Source: G963422445 sp963422445 (GTDB taxonomy: Bacteria > Pseudomonadota > Alphaproteobacteria > Thalassobaculales > Thalassobaculaceae). Taken from it: a stretch of DNA of 64,000 nt. The stretch's first letter is position 1; each line of letters starts with the position of its first letter. Of the stretch, positions 36,663 to 45,169 are shown in pieces. Where the stretch lies: positions 3,162,001 through 3,226,000 of the forward strand of contig OY729512.2 in NCBI GenBank assembly GCA_963422445.2, in the 5' to 3' direction. The notes under the pieces are model-generated. The model was not told the origin of the DNA. It did not search any database and saw only the letters and a list, made by a program, of their open reading frames with translations. The translations under genes were made by a program, and so were the position numbers.

Positions 36663-37391
36663 TCACGCAAGCAGAGTCGGTAACTGCGTCAGGATCCGAT
36701 CAGGTCTGACTGTTGCATTATCGGGCAATATCCCCCGGCCTGTCGGGTCGCGCCATATGGCATGGATGCCCAGGGCCTGAGGCGCGGCAACTTCCCATTC
36801 GAGATTGTCGCCGACCATCCAGGTGTTCGCCGGGCTGGCGTCGAGGGCCACAAGAGCGCGGCGGTAGGCTTCGGGTTCCGGTTTGCCGACACCGGCTTCA
36901 CCCTCGATCTGGATATGGTCGAAATACCTCGCAAGCGCGAAACGCTCGATCTTGGCCCGTTGTGGCTCCGCCGCGCCATTGGTGATGAGCGCCATTGCTA
37001 TGCCTTCGGCTTGCAATCCCTCCAGGGTCTCGATTGCGTCGGGGTAGAGACTGGTAAATTCGGTGATAAGGGCGCCGCATCGCTCCGAGATCGCAAACCG
37101 CACGGCCGCGTCGAACCGTTCGTCTTCGCCGAGACCATCATCAAGAATTCGATAACGAGCTCGGGAGATGTCCAGGCGTCCCGTCTTGTGGCGAACGGGA
37201 TCCGACCAGAAATGTCGCGCGGACCGATTGGTTGCCGCGACCAGGGCTTCCAGATCGGCGGGTAACGGCGCTTCCTGTCCGTGGGCTTCACCCCAGATTT
37301 CACAGACGGCCTTGTTCCAGAACAGTGTTCGGTGCCAGTGGGACGAAATCAGCGTATCATCGAGATCGAACAGGATGGCGCTCGGGCGCAT
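36663..37391 (-). CDS. HAD-superfamily hydrolase
   Basis: From ATG 37391: MRPSAILFDLDDTLISSHWH gives HAD motif I (DLDDT), AMALITNGAAEPQRAKIERF motif II, GEAGVGKPEPEAYRRAL motif III (Lys) and NTWMVGDNLEWEVAAPQALG motif IV. A cap with four-helix character lies between motifs I and II. 242 aa, typical of the phosphatase/haloacid dehalogenase group; the substrate is not evident. The frame stays open upstream to 37619, but no better start is seen. Lies 148 bp downstream of hemB on the same strand. Confidence 0.85.
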   Translation of the reverse strand: MRPSAILFDLDDTLISSHWHRTLFWNKAVCEIWGEAHGQEAPLPADLEALVAATNRSARHFWSDPVRHKTGRLDISRARYRILDDGLGEDERFDAAVRFAISERCGALITEFTSLYPDAIETLEGLQAEGIAMALITNGAAEPQRAKIERFALARYFDHIQIEGEAGVGKPEPEAYRRALVALDASPANTWMVGDNLEWEVAAPQALGIHAIWRDPTGRGILPDNATVRPDRILTQLPTLLA

Positions 37392-37539
37392 GGCAGCTCC
37401 ATCGGAGGCTGGCCGGATCCGACAACTGTCCGGCGCGGGGAAAGCGGAAAATTCCAAGCAGCGATAACTACCCGAGGCGCGGCGATCTGTCGAGACCGCC
37501 AGCTGCCATCGGTCAGCCAGGAATTGGCCGGTATCCTGG

Positions 37540-38589
37540 TCAGCCGCGGCGCAACAGGCGGGCCGCGTCGACCGCAAAATACGAAAGGATCCCGTCGGCA
37601 CCTGCTCGCTTGAAAGCAATCAGACTTTCCATCATGCATTTATCGCCGTCGAGCCAACCGTTGAGTGCGGCAGCCCGAATCATCGAATATTCACCGCTGA
37701 CCTGATAACCGAAGGTTGGCATGCCGAACCGCTCCTTCACGCGCCGGATCACGTCGAGATACGGCAAACCCGGTTTCACCATCACCATATCCGCCCCCTC
37801 GGCAATGTCCAGCGCGACTTCGCGCAGAGCTTCGTCGGTGTTGCCCGGGTCCATCTGATACGTCAGCTTCCCGGAAGGACCCAGCATCGCGCCCGAACCG
37901 ACCGCCTCCCGGAACGGGCCGTAGAAGGCCGAGGCATATTTGGCGGAATAGGCCATGATCTGAACATGGCCGAAGCCGTGTGCGTCGAGGCTGCGGCGGA
38001 TCGCCCCGACCCGTCCGTCCATCATGTCGGACGGAGAGATCACGTCGCAGCCAGCGCTGGCCTGGACAAGAGCCTGCTGGCAAAGAACATCGATGGTCTC
38101 GTCGTTCAGAACGGTGCCATCGTACGACAGGAGACCGTCATGGCCGTGACTGGTAAACGGGTCGAGCGCGACGTCGCATTGTACGCCGAGGTCTGGACAG
38201 GCTTCGCGCACGGCCCGGATCGCCCGGCAGACCAGGTTGTCGCCCTGTGTCGCGATCAGACCGCGCGAATCCTTGAGATCGGGCTCGATGAACGGAAAGA
38301 TGGCGATCACCGGAATACCAAGCTCTGCAGCCTCTGAAGCGGCTTCGGCCAGTCGGTCACAGGAATATCGCGGGACGCCCGGCATGGCGTCCACCGGTTC
38401 GCAAAGATTTTCACCTTCGCGCACAAAGACCGGCCAAATGAAATCTCCGGGATCGAGCGTATGTTCCTGCACTAGGCGCCGCGACCAGTCGCTGCGGCGA
38501 TTGCGGCGCATTCGGGTCGTCGGAAACGCCGGGCCGGCCAGCGCGGACGCAGTCCGGGTGGCCTTGTCGGTCCTGCCATTGAAGGGCAT
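37540..38589 (-). CDS. hemB: delta-aminolevulinic acid dehydratase (porphobilinogen synthase)
   Basis: Condenses two 5-aminolevulinate molecules to porphobilinogen in haem synthesis. 349 aa. Active-site lysines are in MAYSAKYASAFYGPFREA and VMVKPGLPYLDVI (Schiff-base Lys). The metal-site region reads ALDPFTSHGHDG, lacking the three Cys of zinc enzymes, so this is the Mg-dependent type common in alphaproteobacteria. Substrate-binding FGYQVSGEYSMI is present. The N-terminus carries RMRRNRRSDWSRRLVQEHTL. Intact; transcribed away from the formyl-THF hydrolase-like gene. Confidence 0.95.
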   Translation of the reverse strand: MPFNGRTDKATRTASALAGPAFPTTRMRRNRRSDWSRRLVQEHTLDPGDFIWPVFVREGENLCEPVDAMPGVPRYSCDRLAEAASEAAELGIPVIAIFPFIEPDLKDSRGLIATQGDNLVCRAIRAVREACPDLGVQCDVALDPFTSHGHDGLLSYDGTVLNDETIDVLCQQALVQASAGCDVISPSDMMDGRVGAIRRSLDAHGFGHVQIMAYSAKYASAFYGPFREAVGSGAMLGPSGKLTYQMDPGNTDEALREVALDIAEGADMVMVKPGLPYLDVIRRVKERFGMPTFGYQVSGEYSMIRAAALNGWLDGDKCMMESLIAFKRAGADGILSYFAVDAARLLRRG

Positions 38590-38713
38590 GGCTCTGTCTT
38601 TGCAGTTGTTGGAACGATACCAAATATATTAAGGGTGTTGCCGGCGTGACGAAAGTGAATTCACGCTGCCGGGTCGCACCCGGTGACTTCGGCTGAACGA
38701 AAGGAAGACAGCC
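38590..38713. promoter_or_regulatory. divergent intergenic region hemB / formyl-THF hydrolase-like
   Basis: Must hold promoters for both divergent genes. It has an AT-rich core (ACCAAATATATTAAGG near 38618-38633), a GTGAATTCAC palindrome and a small stem CCGGGT-CGC-ACCCGG. GAAAGGAAGA before 38714 is the ribosome binding site of the right gene. Confidence 0.45.
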
Positions 38714-39631
38714 ATGCGCATCGTCATTAACGGGCAACAGGCATTCGGCAAGGCTTGTCTCGACGCGATTATTGAAAAAGGCGCCGACGAGGTTGTTGCG
38801 GTCTATACCGCGCCGGAAGTCCAAGGGCGTCCGTTCGATCCGGTCAAGCAAGCCGCGCTCGATCATGGTCTTGCCGTCTGCCAGCCGGCGAATTTCAAGG
38901 ACGAGGCTGTTCTCGACGAGCTGCGCGGGTGGAATGCCGACTTCATGATCCTCGCCTATGTGACGATTTTCGTGCCGGAGGCGGCACGCAATATCCCGAA
39001 ACTTGGCACGATCTGCTTCCATCCGTCGCTTCTGCCGTTGCATCGCGGTCCGAGCTCGATCAACTGGCCGATCATATGGGGCGCAACAAAGACCGGCTTG
39101 ACCGTTTTCTGGCCGGATGACGGGCTTGATGAGGGTGATGTCCTATTGCAGAAGGAGGTCGAGATTGCCGACGACGACACGCTTGGATCGGTTTATTTCG
39201 GCAAGATCTTCGATCTCGGCGTGGCTTCTGTACTTGAATCGGTCGAACTGGTCCGGACCGGCAATCCACCGCGGATCGTTCAGGACGAGTCACGGGCGAC
39301 CTATGAAAGCTGGTGCCGAGCCGACAATGCGCGGATTGACTGGGAGCGTTCAGCCGGCGAGGTCTACAACCTGATTCGCGGTTGTAACCCGCAGCCCGGC
39401 GCTTGGACTAGCCTCGACGGAGAAACCCTTCAGATCTTCGATTGCGAGCGGGTTGACGGAAGCGGCCGGCCGGGACGGATCTGTGCCATTGATGACGAGA
39501 GTTTCACTGTCAATGCCGGACTTGGCGGCATCAGGGTCAAGCGGGTCCGTTTGGGCAAGGATGCGAAAATCAAGGCCGCGGAGTTCATGGTCGAGCAGAA
39601 GATCGAAATCGGTCGCCGGCTTGGCGTCTGA
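38714..39631 (+). CDS. formyltransferase-family protein, 10-formyl-THF hydrolase/dehydrogenase N-domain-like
   Basis: A 305-aa protein: N-terminal formyl-transferase domain (MRIVINGQQAFGKACLDAII; TICFHPSLLPLHRGPSSINW with the catalytic His/Ser-Leu-Leu-Pro loop; FWPDDGLDEGDVLLQKEVEI with the conserved Asp), and a C-terminal domain (IDWERSAGEVYNLIRGCNPQ, PGAWTSLDGETLQIFDCERV). The combination matches the hydrolase part of 10-formyltetrahydrofolate dehydrogenase better than Met-tRNA formyltransferase (HPSLLPxHRG..INW, FWxDDGLDxGDxLLQKE). Probably acts on a formyl group carried by folate. Stands 97 bp upstream of the valine-catabolic genes and may be co-transcribed. Confidence 0.75.
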   Translation: MRIVINGQQAFGKACLDAIIEKGADEVVAVYTAPEVQGRPFDPVKQAALDHGLAVCQPANFKDEAVLDELRGWNADFMILAYVTIFVPEAARNIPKLGTICFHPSLLPLHRGPSSINWPIIWGATKTGLTVFWPDDGLDEGDVLLQKEVEIADDDTLGSVYFGKIFDLGVASVLESVELVRTGNPPRIVQDESRATYESWCRADNARIDWERSAGEVYNLIRGCNPQPGAWTSLDGETLQIFDCERVDGSGRPGRICAIDDESFTVNAGLGGIRVKRVRLGKDAKIKAAEFMVEQKIEIGRRLGV

Positions 39632-39728
39632 TCGAAATCGGCCGGGCAAGCTGGCTGTAGCGCCTCCGGTTCGCCGCTGGCTGCGGTTGCGCCATCGGTG
39701 CGAGGTCGTTGTGACAGGAGCATGAAGG

Positions 39729-40871
39729 ATGGATTTCCAGCTCTCCGAGGAACAGTCGGCCATCAGGGACATGGCCCGCAACTTCGCCGCCGATCACTTC
39801 GCGCCAAACGCCGCAAAGTGGGATGCCGAGGAAATCTTTCCGGCCGATGAATTGCGCGAGGCAGCTGCACTCGGACTGGCCGGGATCTATGTTGCCGAGG
39901 ATGTCGGTGGCTCAGGGCTTGGCCGTCCGGAGGCGGCCATTGTCTTCGAGGAACTCGCGGCAGCTTGTCCATCGACCGCGGCCTATCTTTCAATCCACAA
40001 CATGGTCGCCTGGATGGTCGATCGGTTCGGCGCCGACGACCTCAGGCAGCGGTTCCTGCCGCGCCTGACCTCCATGGAGGCGATGGCGAGCTATTGTCTG
40101 ACGGAACCCGGCGCCGGTTCGGACGCCGCCTCGCTTAGGACCCGCGCCGAAAGGGACGGGAATCGCGGCTATCGCCTGAACGGATCCAAGGCATTTATTT
40201 CCGGCGGCCCGACGAGTGATGTTTACGCCGTGATGTGCCGGACTGGCAGCGACGGACCGAAAGGAATATCCTGTTTGCTGGTTGAAAAAGGGACTCCGGG
40301 CCTCTCCTTCGGGTCGAAGGAGCGCAAGCTTGGCTGGAACAGCCAGCATACGGCCATGGTGCATTTCGAGAATTGCCCTGTTTCCGAGGAAAACAGGCTT
40401 GGAAAAGAAGGGGATGGCTTCAAGGTTGCGATGGCTGGTCTGGATGGTGGGCGGATCAACATCGCCGCCTGCTCCGTCGGCGGAGCCCGGGCAGCGCTCG
40501 ATGCGGCGCGGGCGCACGCGTTAGAACGCCGGCAATTCGGTCAGAGCATTTCCGAATTCCAGAGCATTCAATTCAAGCTTGCCGATATGGCGACCGAACT
40601 CGATGCCGCCCGCCTGATGGTTCAACGGGCTGCGGACAGTCTCGACCGGGAAGATCCCGACGCGACCCTGCACTGCGCGATGGCAAAACGACTTGCGACC
40701 GACTGCGGCTCCCTAATCTGCAACGAGGCCCTGCAGGTTCATGGGGGTTACGGTTATCTGAAGGATTTCCCAGTGGAACGCCTGCTGCGTGACCTCAGGG
40801 TTCATCAGATTTTGGAAGGCACCAACGAAATCATGAGGGTCATCATCGCACGCAAGCTTCTTCAAGACTGA
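39729..40871 (+). CDS. acyl-CoA dehydrogenase, isobutyryl-CoA dehydrogenase type
   Basis: A 380-aa FAD enzyme oxidising isobutyryl-CoA to methacrylyl-CoA in valine catabolism. Start ATG 39729, with AGGAG nine bases before it. Very close in layout to human ACAD8: STAAYLSIHNMVAWMVDRFG, YCLTEPGAGSDAASLRTRAE, LNGSKAFISGGPTSDVYAVM, GGRINIAACSVGGARAALDA and LQVHGGYGYLKDFPVERLLR, with the catalytic Glu in HQILEGTNEIMRVIIA. First gene of the cluster dehydrogenase-hydrolase-mmsB. Confidence 0.9.
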   Translation: MDFQLSEEQSAIRDMARNFAADHFAPNAAKWDAEEIFPADELREAAALGLAGIYVAEDVGGSGLGRPEAAIVFEELAAACPSTAAYLSIHNMVAWMVDRFGADDLRQRFLPRLTSMEAMASYCLTEPGAGSDAASLRTRAERDGNRGYRLNGSKAFISGGPTSDVYAVMCRTGSDGPKGISCLLVEKGTPGLSFGSKERKLGWNSQHTAMVHFENCPVSEENRLGKEGDGFKVAMAGLDGGRINIAACSVGGARAALDAARAHALERRQFGQSISEFQSIQFKLADMATELDAARLMVQRAADSLDREDPDATLHCAMAKRLATDCGSLICNEALQVHGGYGYLKDFPVERLLRDLRVHQILEGTNEIMRVIIARKLLQD

Positions 40872-40924
40872 CGGGCCGCGGTTGCGGCCATTTCTGACAA
40901 CCGGACCTGCCGCCTGGAGGGGCC

Positions 40925-41998
40925 ATGGAGCCTGAAATACTGTTCGAGATCGACGCCGGGATCGGCACGATCACATTGAACCGTCCCAAGACGCTTAACG
41001 CGTTGACGTTGACGATGATTACGGAGATGCGACGTAATTTCAGCGCTTGGCTGGCTGATGACGCGGTTCGCGCCGTTGTGATCAAGGGGGCCGGCAACCG
41101 GGCATTTTGCGCCGGTGGCGATGTCCGTTCGATCCGCCAGACCATTGTCGATTACGACGGCGACGAGGCACCGGATCTCGTGAAGACATTCTTTTACGAA
41201 GAATACATCCTCAACCACCAGATTCATCACAGCCCCAAACCCTATATCGCCCTCATTGACCATGTGTGCATGGGGGGAGGCGTCGGTTTGTCGGTGCACG
41301 GATCTTACCGGGTCGCGACCGAACGGACCGTGGTTGGAATGCCGGAGACCACAATCGGTCTGTTTCCGGATGTCGGAGGCGGCTGGTTCCTGTCGCGGTT
41401 GCCGGGTGAAACCGGCACCTGGCTGGCCTTGACCGGCATTCCGGTCAAGGCGGCGGATTGTCTCGAACTGGGTATCGCAACTCATATGGTTGCCTCCGAA
41501 CGCCTTGGCGACCTGGAGGCGGACCTGCATCGGGCCGACCTCTCGGGCGATGTCCATGCAGCGGTCGGGACCGTGCTCGATCGCTATCGGACGGATGCGG
41601 GCGGGGTGCGGGTCTCCAGCTTGCGTCCTGAGATCGACTCGGCATTTGCCGGCGATGATGTCGAGGCGATCGTGGAGCGCCTCAAGGCTTCGAAGTCGGG
41701 TTTCTCGAAGCAGGCCCTCGATACTCTGGTCGTCAAGTCTCCGACCAGTCTCAAGGTGACGCTGGAACAGATCCGCCGGTCCGGCCGGGCGGTCGACTTC
41801 GGTGAAACCATGACCATGGAATACCGGTTGTCGCAGCATTTTGCTCGTGGCCATGATTTTCCAGAAGGGGTTCGGGCGTTGCTGGTTGACAAGGATCACA
41901 AACCCGATTGGCGTCCGGCACGGCTCGAAGATGTATCGGATGCGCTGGTCGCGGGCTATTTTGAACCGGTGCCATGGGGCGAACTGGCGTTCGACTGA
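40925..41998 (+). CDS. 3-hydroxyisobutyryl-CoA hydrolase
   Basis: A 357-aa crotonase-fold thioesterase releasing 3-hydroxyisobutyrate. Start ATG 40925 after TGGAGGGGCC. Signature: TLNRPKTLNALTLTMITEMR, CAGGDVRSIRQTIVD (oxyanion hole), YIALIDHVCMGGGVGLSVHG, and MPETTIGLFPDVGGGWFLSR with the acidic residues used by HIBCH. The long C-terminal part (RLSQHFARGHDFPEGVRALL, VDKDHKPDWRPARLEDV) distinguishes HIBCH from simple enoyl-CoA hydratases. Starts 53 bp after the dehydrogenase. Confidence 0.9.
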   Translation: MEPEILFEIDAGIGTITLNRPKTLNALTLTMITEMRRNFSAWLADDAVRAVVIKGAGNRAFCAGGDVRSIRQTIVDYDGDEAPDLVKTFFYEEYILNHQIHHSPKPYIALIDHVCMGGGVGLSVHGSYRVATERTVVGMPETTIGLFPDVGGGWFLSRLPGETGTWLALTGIPVKAADCLELGIATHMVASERLGDLEADLHRADLSGDVHAAVGTVLDRYRTDAGGVRVSSLRPEIDSAFAGDDVEAIVERLKASKSGFSKQALDTLVVKSPTSLKVTLEQIRRSGRAVDFGETMTMEYRLSQHFARGHDFPEGVRALLVDKDHKPDWRPARLEDVSDALVAGYFEPVPWGELAFD

Positions 41999-42035
41999 CG
42001 GCATCGTAGGATCATCTGTTAGGGGAGGGCGAACG

Positions 42036-42914
42036 ATGCGAATTGCCTTTATCGGTCTTGGCAACATGGGATTGCCGATGGCGAAAAACCTGCTTTCGGC
42101 GAAGCATAACGTCACGGGCTACGATCTTGTCGTTGACGCCTGCGAACGCTTTGCCGAGGCCGGCGGTTCGGTTGCGGAGTCAGCCGCCGGATCTCTTGAC
42201 GGTGCGGAGGTCGTCGTCACCATGCTGCCTGAAGGCAAGCATGTTCGCGAAGTTTACGGTATGGCTGTGATCCCCAATGCGCCGGCAGATGCGTTGCTGA
42301 TCGATTGTTCGACGATTGACGTGGATTCGGCGCGCGCGGTCGAGAGGAACGCGGCCGAGGCGGGTTTCGACATGGTCGATGCTCCGGTTTCCGGTGGGAC
42401 CGGCGGCGCCGAAGCCGGCACGCTGACATTCATGGTTGGCGGCAGCGATGCCGGATTTGTCCGCGCGAAGCCCTGTCTTGATGCAATGGGTAAAACGATC
42501 GTGCATACCGGAGGTGCCGGCAACGGCCAGGCAGCGAAGATCTGCAATAACATGATTCTCGGAATTTCCATGATCGCCGTGTGCGAAAGTTTCTCGATGG
42601 CGGAGAGGCTGGGGCTCGATGCGCAGGCGTTGTTTGACGTGACGTCGACATCGTCGAGCCAGTGCTGGGCAATGACGAATTATCTTCCGGTTCCGGGCCC
42701 GGTTCCGTCGTCGCCGGCCAATCGTGAATACCAGGCGGGATTTACCACGGCGATGATGGCCAAGGACATGAAGCTTGCTCAGGATGCGGCGCAGTCGACA
42801 GGCCATAATGCAGAGCTCGCCGCCCATGCATTGGACCTATATCGGCAGTTTCTCGACCAGGGCGGAGCACCGCTGGACTTCTCGGGAATCTATCGGATGA
42901 TTCGCGGCGAGTGA
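42036..42914 (+). CDS. mmsB: 3-hydroxyisobutyrate dehydrogenase
   Basis: A 292-aa NAD-dependent dehydrogenase producing methylmalonate semialdehyde. Start ATG 42036 with AGGGGAGGG upstream. MRIAFIGLGNMGLPMAKNLL (Rossmann), DCSTIDVDSARAV, DAPVSGGTGGAEAGTLTFMV (substrate loop), NGQAAKICNNMILGISMIAV (catalytic Lys) and EYQAGFTTAMMAKDMKLAQD (C-terminal domain) are all present. Completes the local valine pathway. The next enzyme, methylmalonate-semialdehyde dehydrogenase (mmsA), is not in the window. Confidence 0.92.
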   Translation: MRIAFIGLGNMGLPMAKNLLSAKHNVTGYDLVVDACERFAEAGGSVAESAAGSLDGAEVVVTMLPEGKHVREVYGMAVIPNAPADALLIDCSTIDVDSARAVERNAAEAGFDMVDAPVSGGTGGAEAGTLTFMVGGSDAGFVRAKPCLDAMGKTIVHTGGAGNGQAAKICNNMILGISMIAVCESFSMAERLGLDAQALFDVTSTSSSQCWAMTNYLPVPGPVPSSPANREYQAGFTTAMMAKDMKLAQDAAQSTGHNAELAAHALDLYRQFLDQGGAPLDFSGIYRMIRGE

Positions 42915-43090
42915 GTCCGTCTCCCGGTCCGGAGCGGCGTCGGATCCGGCGGTCCGGCCGACCATGGCCGGGTACAGGGTCAAGACTGTGGCGGGCTGGC
43001 ATCGGTGCCGGACATCCAGTCGTTGCGGCCCGCCTCCGCCTATGCCCTGACGACAACCTCGTGGCCGGGTTCTTCTGGCTCTTGATCAGC

Positions 43091-43114
43091 GCTCCCGGAT
43101 GGAAATCCGGGAGC
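43091..43114 (+). terminator. strong hairpin downstream of mmsB
   Basis: Stem GCTCCCGGAT-GGAA-ATCCGGGAGC, a perfect 10-bp stem with a 4-base loop, 177 bp after mmsB. No T run follows, so termination is plausible rather than proven; it also lies at the 3' end of the minus-strand pseudogene. Confidence 0.5.
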
Positions 43115-43272
43115 GAGCAACTCGGTTCCGCAGGCGTTTTCAAGCCGGAGCACAATGCCCGGAGGCTAGGCGCGCGCCATGGCGTTGTTCACCATCGCGA
43201 AACATTGCCAGCACGACGGCGCGGTCTCGGTTGAAACCAGACACCACCGCGTGAGAGCATCGAATAGCCCAA

Positions 43273-43383
43273 ACCGCTTATGCACGTGGCTCCGGTGGCA
43301 CATGATGTTGCCTCTGATGTCGACTATTCCCGGCACGCCAAACGCTACATGTGCGTTTCACCGGAGCCATGTGCATAAGCGGT
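43273..43383. mobile_element. MITE 2, 111 bp, 8-bp target duplication TAGCCCAA
   Basis: Ends ACCGCTTATGCACGTGGCTC and the complement of ACCGCTTATGCACATGGCTC. TAGCCCAA at 43265-43272 and 43384-43391. The interior is the same as MITE 3 in reverse orientation. It interrupts the hydroxyisobutyrate-dehydrogenase-like pseudogene. Confidence 0.9.
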
Positions 43384-43594
43384 TAGCCCAATATCCTTCG
43401 CGACGAGGTCCATTGTGAAGCTGATGTCGCGGCTGCCATTGAGAAAGACCTGGCTCTCGATTTCATGGCCGAAGGAATTGCCGGAGGAGATGCTTATGGC
43501 TTCATAGATCGTGTTCAGATCCAGTCCGGCCTGTCAGGCCTTCATTATTGCTTACCCCAGCGCACCGAGACGCACCGAAGCGAGATATTCGTGA

Positions 43595-44644
43595 ACCGCT
43601 TATGCACATAGCTCCGGTTCGATCAACATGCTGTAGGTAAGGGGTTGTGCATTGGTGGCGAGGCGGAAGAGCGAGCGGAAAGCATCGTGGCGGGTTTTGC
43701 GGTGGTTGAAGCGAAAGACGACCTCATCGAGATCGGCTTGCAGATGCTTGCGACGCAGCCCGTGGTCGACGCCTCGCGCCCATCCTTTGAGGTTGGAGAA
43801 GACTTGGTGGATCCACGGCAGGACGAGGTGAGCGGCGGTCTTCCCGACGACATGGACATTGTGGCGATCGGCGGGGACCGCAGCGTCGCCGGACCAGCCG
43901 TCGGTTTTCGCGATGGCGTCGGGACCGGCGGCGGTTTCGACGAAGTGTCCGAGGTCGGCGGCGGCGTAGGAGGAGATGTCGGCCAGCCGCAGGCGGCCCG
44001 GGATGTTTCCGTCCCCGAGTTCGATGGCGCCGACGATGAGCCTCTTGCCGTCGTGGCTGCGTCCTTGCCCTCCGGTGGGAGGATCGTCTTTGGTCCGGAA
44101 TGGACGGCTGGCCTCGTCGATGTCCACCAGGCCCGACAACGGGTTACGCTCGGGCTCGACCATGCTGGCGCGCAGCTTGTGGGCGAGCAGCCAGGCGCTG
44201 CGATAAGAGCCGATAGCGAGCTGTTTCTGGAGCTGCAGGGCAGAGATGCCGTTGGAGTGGGTCGCCATCAGGTCGGCGGCCCAGAACCAGACGGTGAGCG
44301 GCAGCTTGCTGGCGTGCAGGATCGTCCCGGCCGTCACCGAGGTCTGCCGGCGGCAGCCGGTGCACGCGAAGGTGTGTGCTTTTCTGCGCAGCGCCCATCC
44401 CTTTTCATGGCCGCACCTGGGACAGACGAAGCCGTCCGGCCAGCGCATTTCGATCAGCCAGGCGGCGCAGGCGTCATCGTCCGGGGCCATGTGCTGGAAG
44501 GCGAGGAGGCTGTCAGGGACCTGTTTCATGTGGTGGCTCCGTCGGCAGGAACATATCGGGGCATTCTACCCGCTCCCCCGCCCTAACCTCAACCTCAACA
44601 TCTGGTGGCAAACTCTCGCGACCGGAGCTATGTGCATAAGCGGT
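43595..44644 (-). mobile_element. IS1595-family element (IS H), likely autonomous partner of the MITEs
   Basis: Ends ACCGCTTATGCACATAGCTC on both sides (inverted), with an exact 8-bp duplication ATTCGTGA at 43587-43594 and 44645-44652. The first 12 bp and most of the next 12 match MITEs 1, 2 and 3. 1050 bp with one transposase gene. Confidence 0.92.
43600..44529 (-). CDS. IS1595-family transposase, intact
   Basis: A 309-aa protein from ATG 44529: MKQVPDSLLAFQHMAPDDDA, a zinc ribbon FVCPRCGHEKGW ... FACTGCRRQTSV, TAGTILHASKLPLTVWFWAA, GLVDIDEASRPFRTKDDPP (first Asp), DAIAKTDGWSGDA (second Asp), NLKGWARGVDHGLRRKHLQA and LDEVVFRFNHRKTRHDAFRS. The order fits the ISXO2-like domain. No stop or frameshift, so this is a candidate active enzyme that could also move the MITEs with the same ends. 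Confidence 0.88.
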   Translation of the reverse strand: MKQVPDSLLAFQHMAPDDDACAAWLIEMRWPDGFVCPRCGHEKGWALRRKAHTFACTGCRRQTSVTAGTILHASKLPLTVWFWAADLMATHSNGISALQLQKQLAIGSYRSAWLLAHKLRASMVEPERNPLSGLVDIDEASRPFRTKDDPPTGGQGRSHDGKRLIVGAIELGDGNIPGRLRLADISSYAAADLGHFVETAAGPDAIAKTDGWSGDAAVPADRHNVHVVGKTAAHLVLPWIHQVFSNLKGWARGVDHGLRRKHLQADLDEVVFRFNHRKTRHDAFRSLFRLATNAQPLTYSMLIEPELCA

Positions 44645-45169
44645 ATTCGTGATTACCTTCAAGACCGAAGCCGTCCCGAGTAGACCCGTATGCAGGATGC
44701 ATCGGCCCATCGCGGTGAGGACCGGAAACCGAGCAGTCGATCGCCTTGGGCTGCGAGCGGCTACGAGCGATCCGAGACGTTTGAATTCCTGTTCGTCGGT
44801 GGTGCTCATCTTGGCCCAGATTGCATCTGCATCGAGAAAAGATCTGGCCCGCCCGCGATCAAGATCACGTGCGTTGCAGACTGCCGGCAAGTTTGTTGCC
44901 GACATTGCCGAGGTCGATAAACCTGAGTCGCATGGTGGGTGATCTCCGCTGGAGTATGGCTGGACGGCAGTGTGCATCGAGGTGCGATACGCCACCGCAA
45001 GATTTCCGGGAGGGTGGAGATGCGTGTGACTTGCCCGCAGTTGGAGCGGTCTCTCGCGAGTTCAGTCCGACGGCGGCGAATTGCTTGGACAGCGGCGCGC
45101 TGCATCCCTAGAGTCTGCGAGCTCCCGGACAAGTCTGTACCGTCTGGGTTTCATTGCACGAGGATAGCG

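Larger units (their letters stand above)
43045..44933 (-). pseudogene. 3-hydroxyisobutyrate-dehydrogenase-like NAD-dependent reductase, decayed
   Basis: From ATG 44933: MRLRFIDLGNVGNKLAGSLQ (Rossmann), then ARDLDRGRARSFLDADAIWA, KMSTTDEQEFKRLGSLVAAR, TAMGRCILHTGLLGTASVLK and VITN at about 44653, the IS1595 insert (43595-44644), then AGLDLNTIYEAISISSGNSF, ESQVFLNGSRDISFTMDLVA and KDIGL, MITE 2 (43273-43383), then FDALTR ... VLRLENACGTELLAPGFPSG. About 60 and 30 residues are missing around the MSTTDE block by internal deletions, and there are several frameshifts. A degraded second enzyme of the mmsB superfamily next to intact mmsB. Confidence 0.75.
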
